Part shown: piece after piece, positions 35,011 through 47,100 of the stretch
How positions within the stretch are numbered: position 1 is the stretch's first letter
Layout: each line of letters starts with the position of its first letter
Origin: Asterochloris sp. CNOR1
Taxonomy: Eukaryota; Chlorophyta; Trebouxiophyceae; Trebouxiales; Trebouxiaceae
Reading direction: 5' to 3'
NCBI GenBank assembly: GCA_963969365.1
Contig: OZ017751.1
Span: 1,612,001 to 1,676,000, forward strand
Length of the DNA stretch: 64,000 nt
Made by a program: the position numbers and the translations under genes
The notes under the pieces: generated by a model
Seen by the model: only the letters and a program-made list of their open reading frames with translations
Database searches by the model: none
Told to the model about the DNA's origin: nothing

Positions 35011-35399
35011 AAGCTGTGCCCCACTGAGCCCAGCAGCGCCTGCCTCACCTTCAGCTGGCCTGCCTTGCCACTCAGCAAGCTTCAGCAGTCCAAACACTGA
35101 ACAGTCTTGTGCATGGCACATCAAAGTTGCCGGCCTAACAACAAGTGTTGGTAGCTGCATCGCATGCAGCTCATGGCATGTACCTTGCCTACAACTACCA
35201 CTCGGCACTGAAAAAGCTATTCAAGAGGGAGATTGCCACCAACCACTGCTGTGAAGAGCTCTGTTTGCAGGACACGGGACTCTGGTATCATCGAACGCAG
35301 ATGGCTCGCAGTGAGGGGCCACAGTGCCCAGAATATGCTAACAGGCTGTTTGGTCAAGTATGCAAGTTTTTGTCAAGGCAGCAGTCAAGTGCAGCACTG
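35011..35399. other. Non-coding interval between convergent SmD1 and GT2 genes
   Basis: These are the probable 3' UTRs of SmD1 (+) and the GT2 gene (-). Open frames are short and unspliced. I see no RNA gene. Confidence 0.4.
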
Positions 35400-35478
35400 C
35401 ATTGCTGGCCTGATGTCTAGCCCTTTACTCCATTGCTGGCCTGGTGTCTAGCCCTTTACTACATTGCCGGCCTGACTG
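35400..35478. repeat. 31-bp tandem repeat covering the GT2 gene stop codon
   Basis: Copies 35400-35430 and 35431-35461 differ at two positions, and a partial third copy starts at 35462. The GT2 stop codon (TAG on the minus strand, 35450-35448) lies in the second copy, and an identical TAG is present in the first copy (35419-35417). Confidence 0.9.
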
Positions 35479-38400
35479 CCCAGGTTATGGATGTAGCGGA
35501 ACAGGACCCCCATGTCTTCACTCTGGCTCAGTCCGCCGCCAAACTCTCTTACGTTGTAAGACTTGATGGCCCAGATCAGGGCAATGGCGGCGATGCCGGA
35601 AGCAAAGGTCAGCACGAAGCAGAACTTGCAGACGAACTGCAGCGCAAAGCCCTGCAGCAAGCAAGAAGGTGCCACCAGTCAGTGAGACTAGTGGGCATGT
35701 GCACCGGCTCCACCTCCACAGTGACCCGGCAAGCACAGTGTGGCACGCATGAGCTCTGCAGCGTCGTGATGAGTGCTGCAGCCAAGGAGCACCCAGAATG
35801 GTCAGGAGCTGTCCTTACCCGGCCCACAGCGGCATAGAACAGGATGAGGAAGGGGGGCACTGCATTGTAGATGGCCCACAGCAAGGAGATGGTCAGGGGT
35901 GAAAAGAAGTCCACACCCGAAAACAGCTGCCAGATGGCGACGCCCTGCAGCAGTGCATGAGTGTTAGCCGCCACTGGTGCTGCACCCTTTATGTTTGACC
36001 AGAAAGCCCGGCCAAACAAATCGTCTTGCCAAGATGGTGGTGTGTCTTGGAAGCAAGCCGTGCCTGCTGCTGATGTAGATGCAACAATACAAAAGTGTTG
36101 GGCAGGCAGAGCTCATCATGCTGTTTCTCAAACCTGTCAAGGGCTCCACAGGAGCCTTCTGAGAGTGCGGCTCACCGAGGAGATGAACAGCAGTGCAAAA
36201 CACAGGCCGGGCAGCCACAGGTCACGGACGGCAGAGTCCTTGAGCTTGCCAGGGCCCTTGGCAGTGGCCTTGAAGGTGATGGTGGAGCAGCAGATCTTGC
36301 TGGTGAATGCACGCCAGCAGGCCTGCAGACCAGGGGGATGGGTTTGTTCAGGACGCAGACAGGCATCCTGTCAGTGCTGGCATGCTGTGAAGTGCATGCT
36401 CAGCAGGAGGATTGAGCTTTCCAGAGCTCTAGCAGGCATCATGCTTGTGACAGCATGCTGGTGAGTGCATGCCCCAGCAGGTCTCAAATCAGAAGCGCTA
36501 GCCAGATATACTGAGGATGCCTATGTTACCCACTGCAGTCCGGTGATGGCCTAGTGCAATTTTGCCGTGCAGCACTTGGTGCAAGACAGGTGCCCCTCAT
36601 GTACTGGCGGAGCGGATGCCCTGCAGCCGCCCTGCGCAACATGGGATGCGACAGCACTCACCTTGATGTAGGTCCACCACAGCAGCTGGTTGGCCACATT
36701 GGCAAACCACAGGGCCTCAGCGTGGTTGGGGTGGCGCACATAGTATAGGACCAGGTGGGTGGCCACAGTCTGGATGCTCATGGCCAGGGCAATCCAGTGG
36801 GGTGGACGCCCGTCAATGGAGATGGGGAACACACCAATCCAGATGGTCACCTGCACCCGCCAGGCTTGTGGTTAGCACAGGGGCTTCATGGTGCATCACT
36901 TGAGCTGCTGCCATGCTGGAGCAGGACGCACTCTGCCAAGCTGCTGCGCCCAGACGGGCAGGTTGATGCAGAGCGGGCAGTGGGCAGTGTTCTGGCTCAG
37001 CATGACAAGGCACTCTGCAGGGCAAAGTCTCCTAGGTGTGAAGTTTGATGCAGCCATGCAGTAGGCCAGACACTCTTGTCCCCACGAAGCAGGCAGCCAA
37101 GGCACCAGATGCTGCTTCTTGTGGCCAGGTGGCGTGCCGCCGCTACCAGGCTCAGCGCAGCACTGCAACAGCATCTCAGGATGATGTGAAGACAGCAGAG
37201 CCCTGCAGTGCAGCTGCATGTCAGACCATCTGCACAAGCAAGGCCAGCCTGTGCTGTCCACATGAGCAAGACCAGCACGCTGCCTGCATGGCGCCTGCAT
37301 GGGACCTGCTCGCCGGCGGCAAGATGCACCTGCCACTCCGGCCTGCCCACTGGGGAGACCAAGATTTACTGTTACCCTGTGTGGACAGCAACCTGGCTAC
37401 CATACAATGTAGTCACAACAATTTAGTAGCTCCTGAAGGTTTGATGGCCCAGCATGCAGCACATGATATGCTTCTCAGTACACGGCAAATCCATGGCTGG
37501 CAACTGCTCACCAGGGGGATGATGATGAATGTGGGTGTGGAGATGGCTCCAACCAGGTAGGACCACACTCCTGAGCAGTACATGAAGCGCATGGGCCAGG
37601 ACAGCTTGCGCTGGAACAGGGGGGACACCTTGGGATTGAACATGATCTGGAAGTGGCCCTGCAGCAGCAGAAGCAGCCCCTTGCAGCCTGGCAGCACATG
37701 CAGCAGGCCTGCTCGGTGCAAAGCAAGGCCTGAGCATGCACTCTGCAGCAGGATCTGCATTGGCTGCATCTGGCTGCCCATTCACTGCTCTTTGCCAGCA
37801 GCAGGCGCACATGCCAGGCCAGGCATGCCATGGGATGAGCTGCAAAGGATCTCTGGCAGCACAACTGAGCATGCAGCCGGCTCTACCATGGGCTGACTGA
37901 GTTGCATGGCTGCCCAAGCTGGTCTGGATGGCTTTGTCGCGGGCTAGCTGGAGAGTACTGGCAGGGTGCAGGGTGGGGTGCACTGCTGCAGAGTGTTGCT
38001 GGCAGCAATTGTGAACATCTGCAGGCTGCGGGCATGGGCTGGCTCGGGCACATGCCAGCTCTGGTGCACTGCTGCACAGGACTGCCCACCTTGGTCCAGC
38101 GGGAGCGCTGCTGGTACATGTTCCTGACCTCGTGGGGAGCCTCACCAATGGCCAGGTACTCCTGCACATACCTGCAGCCAGGCCAGAAGTGAGCAGTCCC
38201 AAAATTGCTTTGCCGGCCTCCCAGGCAGCCAGTCAACTGCTGCCAACTGTACCACGCCTGGACAGACATGCAGTTCTGCACAGTTCTCTGTCACCCTGGG
38301 GTCCCATCACATCTGATGCCAGCATCACACCCCGCATCTCACCGGCAGTGCCACCCAAACTTCTTCATCTCCATGCCCAGGGCATAGTCCTCAGTCATGG

Positions 38401-41400
38401 TGTAGCCAGGGGAGCCCCCCACCTCCATAATGGCCTGAGCGCGCACCAGGAAGTTGGTGCCTGCAGGTGCAGCGGGCTGTTCAATAGTCCATACGACTAC
38501 TGGGTTGAAGAAGAGGAAGCGGCTGCCAGCGTGCACAGCAGACCTCAGACAGCGGGGGGAAAGATGGTGTGTCTCTCCATCAGCAGTGATGGCAGGGGAA
38601 CTGGCTTCCAGGGTGCATAGCAGACCCCAGGCAGCAGGGGGAGCACTAGCAGATGATCATGTAGACAACCTGATGCAGACCCAGCAGTCCTCAAGCTGGG
38701 GCATCAGGACGAGTAATGCACAAAGGGGGCTGGCAGCGTGCCCCGGTGGGGCTGCACCCTCATGATGCCTGGTATGCGCTGCCTGGTGCATTGCCTAGCA
38801 CCTCTCCTGCATTACAGACCTTGACCCTAGGCAGCTGAAAAGCACCCTCCCCAGCACTGCACCTGTGCAGGAGATGAAGCCCAGGGCATCATAGCCCGGC
38901 TGCATGTACTCCCAGAAGTGGATGTTGGAGTGGTTGAAAATGTCCTCGTGCAGGTTCAGGTTGTGGAAGCACTGGGGGGACAGGACCATCCCAATGTCGT
39001 CGCCTGCAGTCCAGAAGGCACAGGATTGTGCTTGCAGGCACGTGCTGCTTTGGTCGCGCTGCCCCTGTGTGGCAGGACACAGGCCCCAGTCACGGCCGAC
39101 ACGGCGCACGGCGACATGTGTACCCAGCAGCGGCCCTGCTGGGAGCTGGGCCTTGTGCTTGCCTTCGTTCAGCCGTCATGTTCTGTCTCTGTGCAGGCTT
39201 TGGCAGAGCAAGACAGATGCGCAGCAACGGGGGGGCAGAGGCGGTCTGCTCTCAGTTTGCAGTCATTGTGCGGCAGACCTGGCTGCACCTCATCTTGTCA
39301 GTTGTGGGCCCCAGGCAGCAGCAGACACCGCGCTGTGCCTGAGCAAAGCCACGGTCTTGACCCACTAGTGTCAGAGAAGAGCGCAGTTGGAGACAGACAT
39401 CCAGGCCAAGGACGAACACACGTCAAGCAGTGAGTCCCCAGCATCGCACCACCTTGGGGAATGAGTCCAGGCAAGAGACTGAGCCCACACTGAGGCAGAG
39501 CACATGACAACAGCGACCCATACTGAGCCCGCACTGAGGCAGAGCACATGACAACAGCAACCCATGAAGCCCACCAGCATCAAAGAAAGGAAGCGTCTTA
39601 AGGAAGAAGTCCTTCTTGGCCACTTGGTCAGCGTCAAACACGCAGACCAGCTCGTTGCCTGGAATGCGGTGCTCCTTGGGGTAGATCTGGCCAAGGCAGT
39701 TGTTCATGTTGCCACTCTTGCCGTTCATCTCGCCAGGGGGCCTTACACGGCCGGAGACATACACAATCTCAGGGCCCATGCTCTCACACCTGCAGCAAGC
39801 ACAGTCTCAGCAGATACCATCTTGAGGCCCACCTGCGGGTGTTGCAGGGCTGGGTGTTGCAGGGACACTGGGCACCTGTCCTGCAGACACCCTGCGCTCG
39901 GTTGCATGCCTCCAGCAGTGCCACAGGGCAGCTGCTTCACCAGGGCCACACCCTGGCCTGTGCCAGTCGCTTGAGGCAAGGGCCCTTGTCCAGGTAGGAG
40001 CATAATGTAGGCCAGCCTCTACAGCACCAGACCACTCTCGACTGCTGCCATCATGATGTACCCATACGCCGCTGGTGAGGAGAGACACAGCAAGAGACAC
40101 CCTGTCCAGACATTCCTGCACTGCTGGCAACCCTAAGGCGAAAGTCTCCTGGTCAGCCATCAGAAACCCATTCTCACAGCAGTCAGCCTCACAGCAGTGT
40201 CCAGCTGCCATGCTCACCACTTGCGCTTCTTGGGATCCTTTCCATCGTCGCACATGTAGATGGTACGCTGGCACCCGTTGGGCAGAATGGCATCGTGCGC
40301 AGCTAGCACAGTGCGCCGCAGAATCTCCAGGTCCTCCTTGTAGCAGGGCACACACACACGCACGTGGTACGGCAGACGTGTCTGCACAGCAGGCCAATTG
40401 GCGATGGTAAGATCCCGTCAGAATGGCCAGCAGGGCACCAGCACACGCGAACAGTGCTGCAGCCATGTCTGCAGCCCAGGCCAAGTGGGGACTTGTGAGC
40501 CGAATTCGATATCATCGGCAAATCACCTGGTGCAGCACAAGCATATGCACAACAGGCGTGGTGGGAGTGTCAGTCAGTGACAGCTTTGCAGGCACAAGGC
40601 ATAAGGCAGCTCATTTTTGTACAGCAGAATGAGACTCTGGAAGGAGTTACAGTGAGGGCAACCAGGGATGGGCTGCCTGCTCCGCGGTCACGGGGAGATA
40701 TTGGACTGGTCAGCTTCTGCTGCCCAGGCGCTGCGACTCACACACCAGATCAAGCAGGCCTATCACATAGCTGCAGCCAGCAGGCAACCTCCCATAGCTA
40801 TCTGAGCAGGCACGACTCTGCACACGAGCGAGTGCTGTGAGGGACTTTTAAACAGTCTCACCTTAGGCTTGCCAGGGCTCTCAGGGTCCTCTGGGAACTG
40901 CTCAATCACGGGGTTCCACAGCAGGTTGATGCCTGCAGGTGCCAAACACCAAAGGGACGCTTGCAGCAGGAGACATATAGAACAGCAGGGAGTATGCACC
41001 AGTGTCGCCCTGAGTGAGAGAGCTGTCAAGCAGCCAGGAAACTGGCATGGGGGTGCACCTACACACCCATAGACCTTGTCAGCACTCCAGCTGCAAGTCT
41101 TGCGATGCTGGAGTGCTCACCGTACAGCACCACTGTCGTCGCCCCCAGAATCTCCACCACCAGCAGGTAGATGCCGTACCAGATGTAGCCAGGGCCCAGA
41201 TTCAGGGTCTTGGTGATGCGGACCCACAGGTAGAAGCCCAGAGAGCACAGGTAGAAGATCATGGCAGCCCAGCCATACCAGTGTATCTCAGTCTGCACAG
41301 AGGGCATTGTAGTGAGCAGCAGTATGCGTGACAGCACTTTGCTTGCCTCTATGCCTTTGACGTGTGGAGCTGCCAGGCTGCCCATGCAGCTAGTAACCCC

Positions 41401-42872
41401 ATGGCAAGGGTCACACCTCAGCACAATGCAGCACTGCAGGTGCTGCAGCACAAGGGCTGCCGTATAGCAATGCTGCCAGGGCCTGCCATGCAGCAAGTGG
41501 CTCCTCAAGGCAGGGAGTCACTGCGTAGCATGAGTTGCAGCAATGGCACTGCCACAAGCTTGAAGCCCGGGGACCAGCGCAAGGCACACCTGCAGGGTCT
41601 GTTCAAGGCAAAGGTACATGCCCCTTGGATTTTGGGGCAGCTGCCTCACTGCCGCAAAAGAGGATGAGTTTGCACCCCAGTCAGACACACTGACCTGTCT
41701 CTGGAAATACATGAAGGGTGCAGTCTCATCCACCATCGGACCTGCCAGGGGCCCCTTCTGCATGTCTGCCTCCTGCTCTGGCGCATTGAAGGGCTCAGCT
41801 GCATACACCGTAAGGGGCTTCTCGGCAGGGCCCACAGCTGCGATGCCTGGCGCCGCAGGCGTGTCATCCTGCAGCGCAAAGAGTGCGTAGCCTCACATGC
41901 TGTCACTTTGCAGAGGTAAGCCCATGCTCCAGGGCTTTTGCTGCAAGGCCCGCCATGTGTGGCACAGCAGGCGTGTCGTCCTTCAAGTGAAGGGGTGGCA
42001 GCAATGGGCTGGCGGTAATGCTGGCCTTTAGCACGCACTGCTGCAATTTGGTGGGGAGACATGTCATCCTGCAGGCAGGCGCAGCTCTGGCTCTCTGCAG
42101 GACTCACAGATGCCATTGCTCAGACTGCCACTGACTAGAGGCTTCATGACCAAGGTGGGCCCCTTGCTGCTGCCAGCCCCTGCAGAGAACGCCTTGGTGC
42201 TGAAGCTGCATCCCTTGATGGAGCTGTTGTTTCTCGTCACCTGTCTGCAGCATGTGCTTCCTAATGGACCTGCCTAGATGTGAGCTAGCTGTCCTCGCTG
42301 CTGCAGACTGCAGCCTGGCGACCCAACAGCCAAACAGGCAAGCTTTGCTCGGTGCGGCAATCAGACAGCTGTCTGCAAACAGTGGACTCCTTCCCAACAG
42401 CAGGCTAACCTGCAGCACAACTGGGTGCTGGATGCCGCTGTCGTCCCGGTGCACACCACCCTTGATGGGCTCAGGGTACTCGTCATCCAGGGTTCTGGGA
42501 GGGTAGCCCATGGTGTCATGGGTGTCATCTGGCATCTCGCCGTCATCTGCAGGCAGCTTGAGTTCAGCTCATTGCCCTGCCAGGTCTGCTGATGCCATGC
42601 TGCAGACAGGCTACTTCTCAGCTGCATACATGCCAGCTCCCAGCCCTAAGGCTATCTGGCGGAGCCCCCAGGGAGGCTGCGCAAGAACCAGGCGACATAC
42701 ATCAAGCATAGGGTTGCCTGACGGCTGGCTCATGCTTTGCCCATTATTTGACCTTACGGGCTGCCTGTCACACTGTCCAGACGCAGGGTCGTGATGCTGG
42801 GCACTCACCCCAGGATGGATAATTGATCTTCCGGGGCGTGGAGACAGGCATGGGGCCTGGTGCAGCCGCCAT
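35448..42872 (-). CDS. Cellulose-synthase-like glycosyltransferase (GT2 family)
   Basis: Fifteen minus-strand exons join with every phase matching: 42872-42809, 42546-42410, 41868-41695, 41292-41121, 40932-40862, 40381-40218, 39789-39575, 39003-38863, 38460-38343, 38171-38090, 37658-37512, 36850-36662, 36322-36176, 35944-35819 and 35651-35448. The product is 716 residues. Processive GT2 motifs appear in order: CDDGKDPKKRKW (about 250), VCVFDADQ (about 313), MTEDYALG (about 404) and QQRSRWTKG (QxxRW, about 440). Two membrane segments precede the catalytic loop (about 130-182) and several follow it (about 470-700). The layout is that of plasma-membrane or Golgi synthases of beta-glucans or mannans; the exact polymer cannot be told. 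The acidic N terminus (about 20-110) has no recognised domain. ATG 42872 opens MAAAPGPMPVSTPRKINYPS. Confidence 0.92.
39478..39565. repeat. Two-copy 44-bp tandem repeat in a GT2-gene intron
   Basis: Copies 39478-39521 and 39522-39565 differ at two positions. They lie just inside the 5' end of the intron that follows exon 39789-39575 (minus strand). Confidence 0.95.
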
Positions 42873-43481
42873 GGCGGATGCCTTGCAAGCTGCAAGGCTG
42901 CAGCAATAGGACACGCTGTGACCTAGTGCTGTTTCTGCTGCTGCACTTGCTGATTTCGCTGGACCAGCACCAATCCAGCGGTCTGCAGGCACAGAAACTG
43001 CTTACATGCAGCCCGGTGCATCAGCAAAGCCACCATTCGGCATGGTGCAGCTGCTCTGTGGCTTGCCTTGGGGTCAGGCCTCAGCACCGCTACAGGTGGC
43101 TCAGGCAATGCTTTGGTGCACTTCGCCAAGTCCGCCGCTCGGGTTACGCCGTGACAGGTGGGCTGACAGGCGGAGCTGGCCAGAATTCAAACCCTTCCTG
43201 TAGGCTGCACTTGGATGGAAAAGGGGCAGACCGTCACGCCTGCAGGCCCCCAAGTCTCAAGGGGCAGCCTGGAGATGCTAAAACCAACCCTAATTTGGCT
43301 CCCGCATGACTACGTCCATCAGGTGGTCTCAATCACAGAAGGCAGTGCATGGGAACTCTCTGATTGCCCGGAGAGATCGCTGGTGCCATTGAGATCTGGC
43401 TTGGCAGACTGATCTAGCAAGTCTTCGAAGTGGGCTGGAGTCACCTCGGGCTGCAGATCAGCTGACAGGGAGTCCTTAGAT
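42873..43481. other. Divergent intergenic region between the GT2 gene and the next plus-strand exons
   Basis: This should contain the GT2 promoter (minus direction). An ATG near 43040 opens a short frame ending at a GTGGCT donor (MVQLLCGLPWGQASAPLQ), but it lacks further support. No promoter element is recognisable. Confidence 0.35.
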
Positions 43482-43613
43482 ATGCTGTCACAGGCGCAGA
43501 AGCAAGTCAGCAGGAAAGTGCTGGGCGCAGATGCTGCTTCAGAGGTGGCTCAGACTGCAGAGTCCACCAAGAAGTTGCACACCAGTGCGGCTGCCTCAGC
43601 CATTGGCAGCCTG
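43482..43613 (+). CDS. Putative 5' exon of an unidentified gene or of STT3
   Basis: ATG 43482 opens 44 codons ending at a GTGAGG donor. The peptide is Ala/Ser/Lys-rich and helical (MLSQAQKQVSRKVLGADAAS ... KKLHTSAAASAIGSL). It lies upstream of STT3 on the same strand and ends in phase 0, as the first STT3 exon requires. However, STT3 proteins normally start only 15-40 residues before the membrane segment. A small separate gene is equally possible. Confidence 0.3.
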
Positions 43614-44196
43614 GTGAGGTTTCTGCATGCGGTGCGGCACATAGAGGCATCTTGGCGGGTGCTGAGAGGCGCTCCTGTGGCTGGCTGGATTGCAATGCAT
43701 TGATCCAGACCACCTGCAACCATGCCCCACTAACAAAATTGGTCGTCTCCCGCTGCCTGCTGCAGCATCCAAGACACCATGCTAGCTGCTTCAATAGGAT
43801 TGCCTAGACCTGTGCAAGCCACCCTTGGGATCTGTGAGACCTCGTTTACACGCTAACAGCCACGGCGCATCCCCTGGCATTGCACCACTTCCCCTGCTGA
43901 TGCTGCATCAGGGCCACCGGCAAGCCAATCAGCTTGAGTTTCCTAGCGGCACGCCACCCTGTAGTGCACTATGCGCTTGCTCAAAGCTCTGCAGCGAACT
44001 CTCTTGCTTTGACTGACAAGGTACAGCTTTGGCAGATCTGGTCCCTGCTACTGGGAGCCGATGACATCTGTGTCTTGGACCTGGTCCATGCAGCAAAGTC
44101 ACTTTGCACTGCCTGCTTCGCTTTGCAGGCGCATGTGGACATCCCCACCTAGCTTTCAGCTGCAAAAGGCTCCATCGAGATCATTGCTCACTGCAG

Positions 44197-47100
44197 GCAC
44201 TGGTGGGCATTTGCACCCTGGCCTTCAGTGTGCGCCTGTTTTCGGTCATCAAGTATGAGAGCGTCATCCACGAGTTTGACCCCTACTTCAACTACCGGGT
44301 GACTCAGTTCCTGACCAAGCACGGCTTCTATGAGCTCTGGAACTGGTTTGATGACCTCACCTGGTACCCCCTGGGGCGGGTCATCGGAGGCACTGTCTAC
44401 CCTGTGAGTTATCAGAATTGTGGCTGCTGCCACCATGCTGTGTGCATGCCTGCATAGCTGGCCTGGCTGATTGCATGCACAGCCTGTGCTAGTGGCTGCA
44501 CTCCTTTACGCCTGCTGGCCAGCTGCATGCATGGCGCATGCGCTGCTGTGAGCAGACACCGTGTTTGCTATGTGCATAAGGTGACCCGTCAGCGCCTACC
44601 AGATCAATGCCACCATGCTACACCTTCTGCTATCTGCCTGCGCTTGCGTTCCTCGCCAGGCACAGTTCATGAAGGTGGCCCTAGAGTGGCACCTGCCAGT
44701 CTACCAACTCCACAGTGCACGCACTGCCGTCCTGCGTGCTGAGTGCATGCACTGCTGGGGTTTGGTTGCTTGGCTGCTACATTGTCAGGCGGGTCCCCTC
44801 AAAGGTGGCAATCGCTTATGCAGGGCCTCATCTACACAGCAGGCATCATGTGGAATGTTCTCCACTTCTTCAACATCCCGCTGCATGTCCAGGAGGTGAA
44901 CAGCCAGCAGCAGAGCTGCTCATATGTGCTGGGACTGCGTCAACAACGGCACACAAAGGCTGTGTGGTTTTTAGAGATTCTCTGACACAATGCCTGCAAC
45001 TATGCACTGCCATGGACCCTTGTCAAGGCTGCCAACAGAGTGACTGTCGTGCGCCTGCCGCTTGTATGGTTGCACAGCTCCCTCCACAGAGCCTGATGAT
45101 GCTGCCAAGTGTGCGACATGCGGCCTGCAGGTCTGTGTGTTCACGGCCCCTTTGTTCTCGTCGCTGTGCGCACTGGCCACATACCTGTTTGTGAAGGAGA
45201 TCAAGGGGCAGGGCGCCGGCCTGCTGGCCTCAGCCTTTGTGGCGACAGTGCCCTCATACATCTCCAGGCAAGCAGGGGCAAGCAAATACAGCAAGCAGCC
45301 CTCACAACACCATTCAAGCCTCTGTGCCTCCCACAGCAATGGTAACCAGCTCAGGCTGCTGGCAGGGCGTGCCACTTCCAGTTGCTTATGTGCACTGCCT
45401 GAAGCAGCAGCGGGAACATGAGTGGCAAAGGTGTTCAGCCAATTGTGTTCCCAGGTGGCCCCTCCATTAGACATCTCTGTCAGGGGCTCATGCTGCTTGC
45501 TGTAGGTCTGTGGCTGGCTCTTACGACAACGAGGGTGTGGCCATCTTTGCACTGGTCTTCACCTTTTACCTGTACGTCAAGGTGAGCTTCTCGGCAGCCC
45601 CTTATCAGACTGCTAGCGCTTATGCTTTGGTTTCTGGGCCTCTATGAGCCTTGCTGGACATGAAGTTGTTGCTGCTTCGCTTGATTGTTCTTTCTGCACA
45701 GTGCCTGCTTCCTGCTGTTTCTGGATTGGCTGTTGCATGCCTGTCGGCCTGCAATGTCCTGCGTTTCCTGCCCGAATCCATCTTCGATTTGCGGCCTGAC
45801 TTGACTGTGCATGCCTAGCTGCACATTATCCCCTGCTCAGGACTGCTGAAGGCTGCAAAGTGATCGCGGCTGCGCCAGACTCTCACTGATGGTTTCCTGG
45901 TGCCTGCAGACAATCAACACTGGTTCCCTCTCCTGGGCAACAGCAAACGCTTTGGCATACTGGTACATGGTGAGAGCAGCTCAGAGTTCAGTCCTTGGTA
46001 TTGCTGTGTCACGTTTGCAAAGGAGGCAACAGGACTAGGTTGGTATTGCTGGCAGACCTGCTGATCAGCAGACGACAGCAGACGACAGCAGCAATAGTGC
46101 AGGCTTGTCCCTGACAGTGCAGGCGGGCTAAGGCTGCTCAACTGCCATGAGCCCAATGCATGCGTCAGGCAGTCCCAGTGTCAGGACTGTGTCCCTTTGA
46201 CAAGCTGCTGCAGCCCAGGTCAGCTCAAGGTCTGACTGCCGCGTTGGATGCCAAGCCTGCCAGTGTCTGCAGGATGCCAGTCTCTTCTGTGAGGAACCCT
46301 GCAAAACTTGCCAGATGTCATGCTGTCCTGATGCGAGCCTCTGCACAGTGCAGGTGCCCATCCTGCGGCGGCAGCAGCTTGTGTGGTGCGTCCTGAAGTC
46401 AGCACAATCCTGTGAGGGAACTGCTGCCCTGCCCTGCAGGTCCTGTCCTGGGGAGGCTACACCTTCATCATCAACCTGCTGCCCATTCACTGTCTGGCCT
46501 GTGTGTTCCTTGGGCGCCTCAACTCGCGCGTGTATGTGGCCTTTGCCCCCCTCATCGTCCTGGGGACCATTGAGGCAGCTTCCATCCCCGTCGTGGGCTT
46601 CAACGCCGTCCTGATGTCTGAGCACTTTGGGGCCTTCTTTGCCTTCCTGGTGCTGCATGCAGCCATGGGCATCAAGTACATCAAGGCAAGACACGGGCAG
46701 GGCCTTCTCCCTGAGTACACTGGCCTCCGCGGTGCCCTGCGTGAGCACATTGTTGTGATGGTCCACACTGCCAACATTGTCACCTGCACAAGGGGCACAG
46801 CCTGTGCCACATCTCAACTGGGGTTGGTCCTTTTGCCTCACCTGAGTGGCCTGCAGCCTTGGCCACAAGCAGCTGCAGACAAAGCCAAGCTCAGGCCGCC
46901 AGCCTGCTCAGGCCGCCAGCCTGCTACATGGAGGGTCAATCACAAAGATGCAGACTGGGGTTGAGTTTGCCCTGCATTGCTGTGCAGGGCATCCTACCTG
47001 AGAAGACATACCAGTCAGCCAAGATCCTCGCCCTGACTGTTGGCATTGGTGGCGTGGCAGTGGCCATAACCCTGATGGTGGGCTATGTCGCGGCATCCCC

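Noticed and set aside
41958-42068. Possible extra GT2 exon reading DDMSPHQIAAVRAKGQHYRQ
   Set aside because: It has an acceptor but no donor in phase, and the 15-exon model is already complete with all phases matching. More likely a decayed exon copy.
43901-44020. Candidate first coding exon of STT3 (ending NSLALTDK)
   Set aside because: It ends in the right phase but has no in-frame ATG, and its acceptors do not match the phase of the exon at 43482. Left unassigned.
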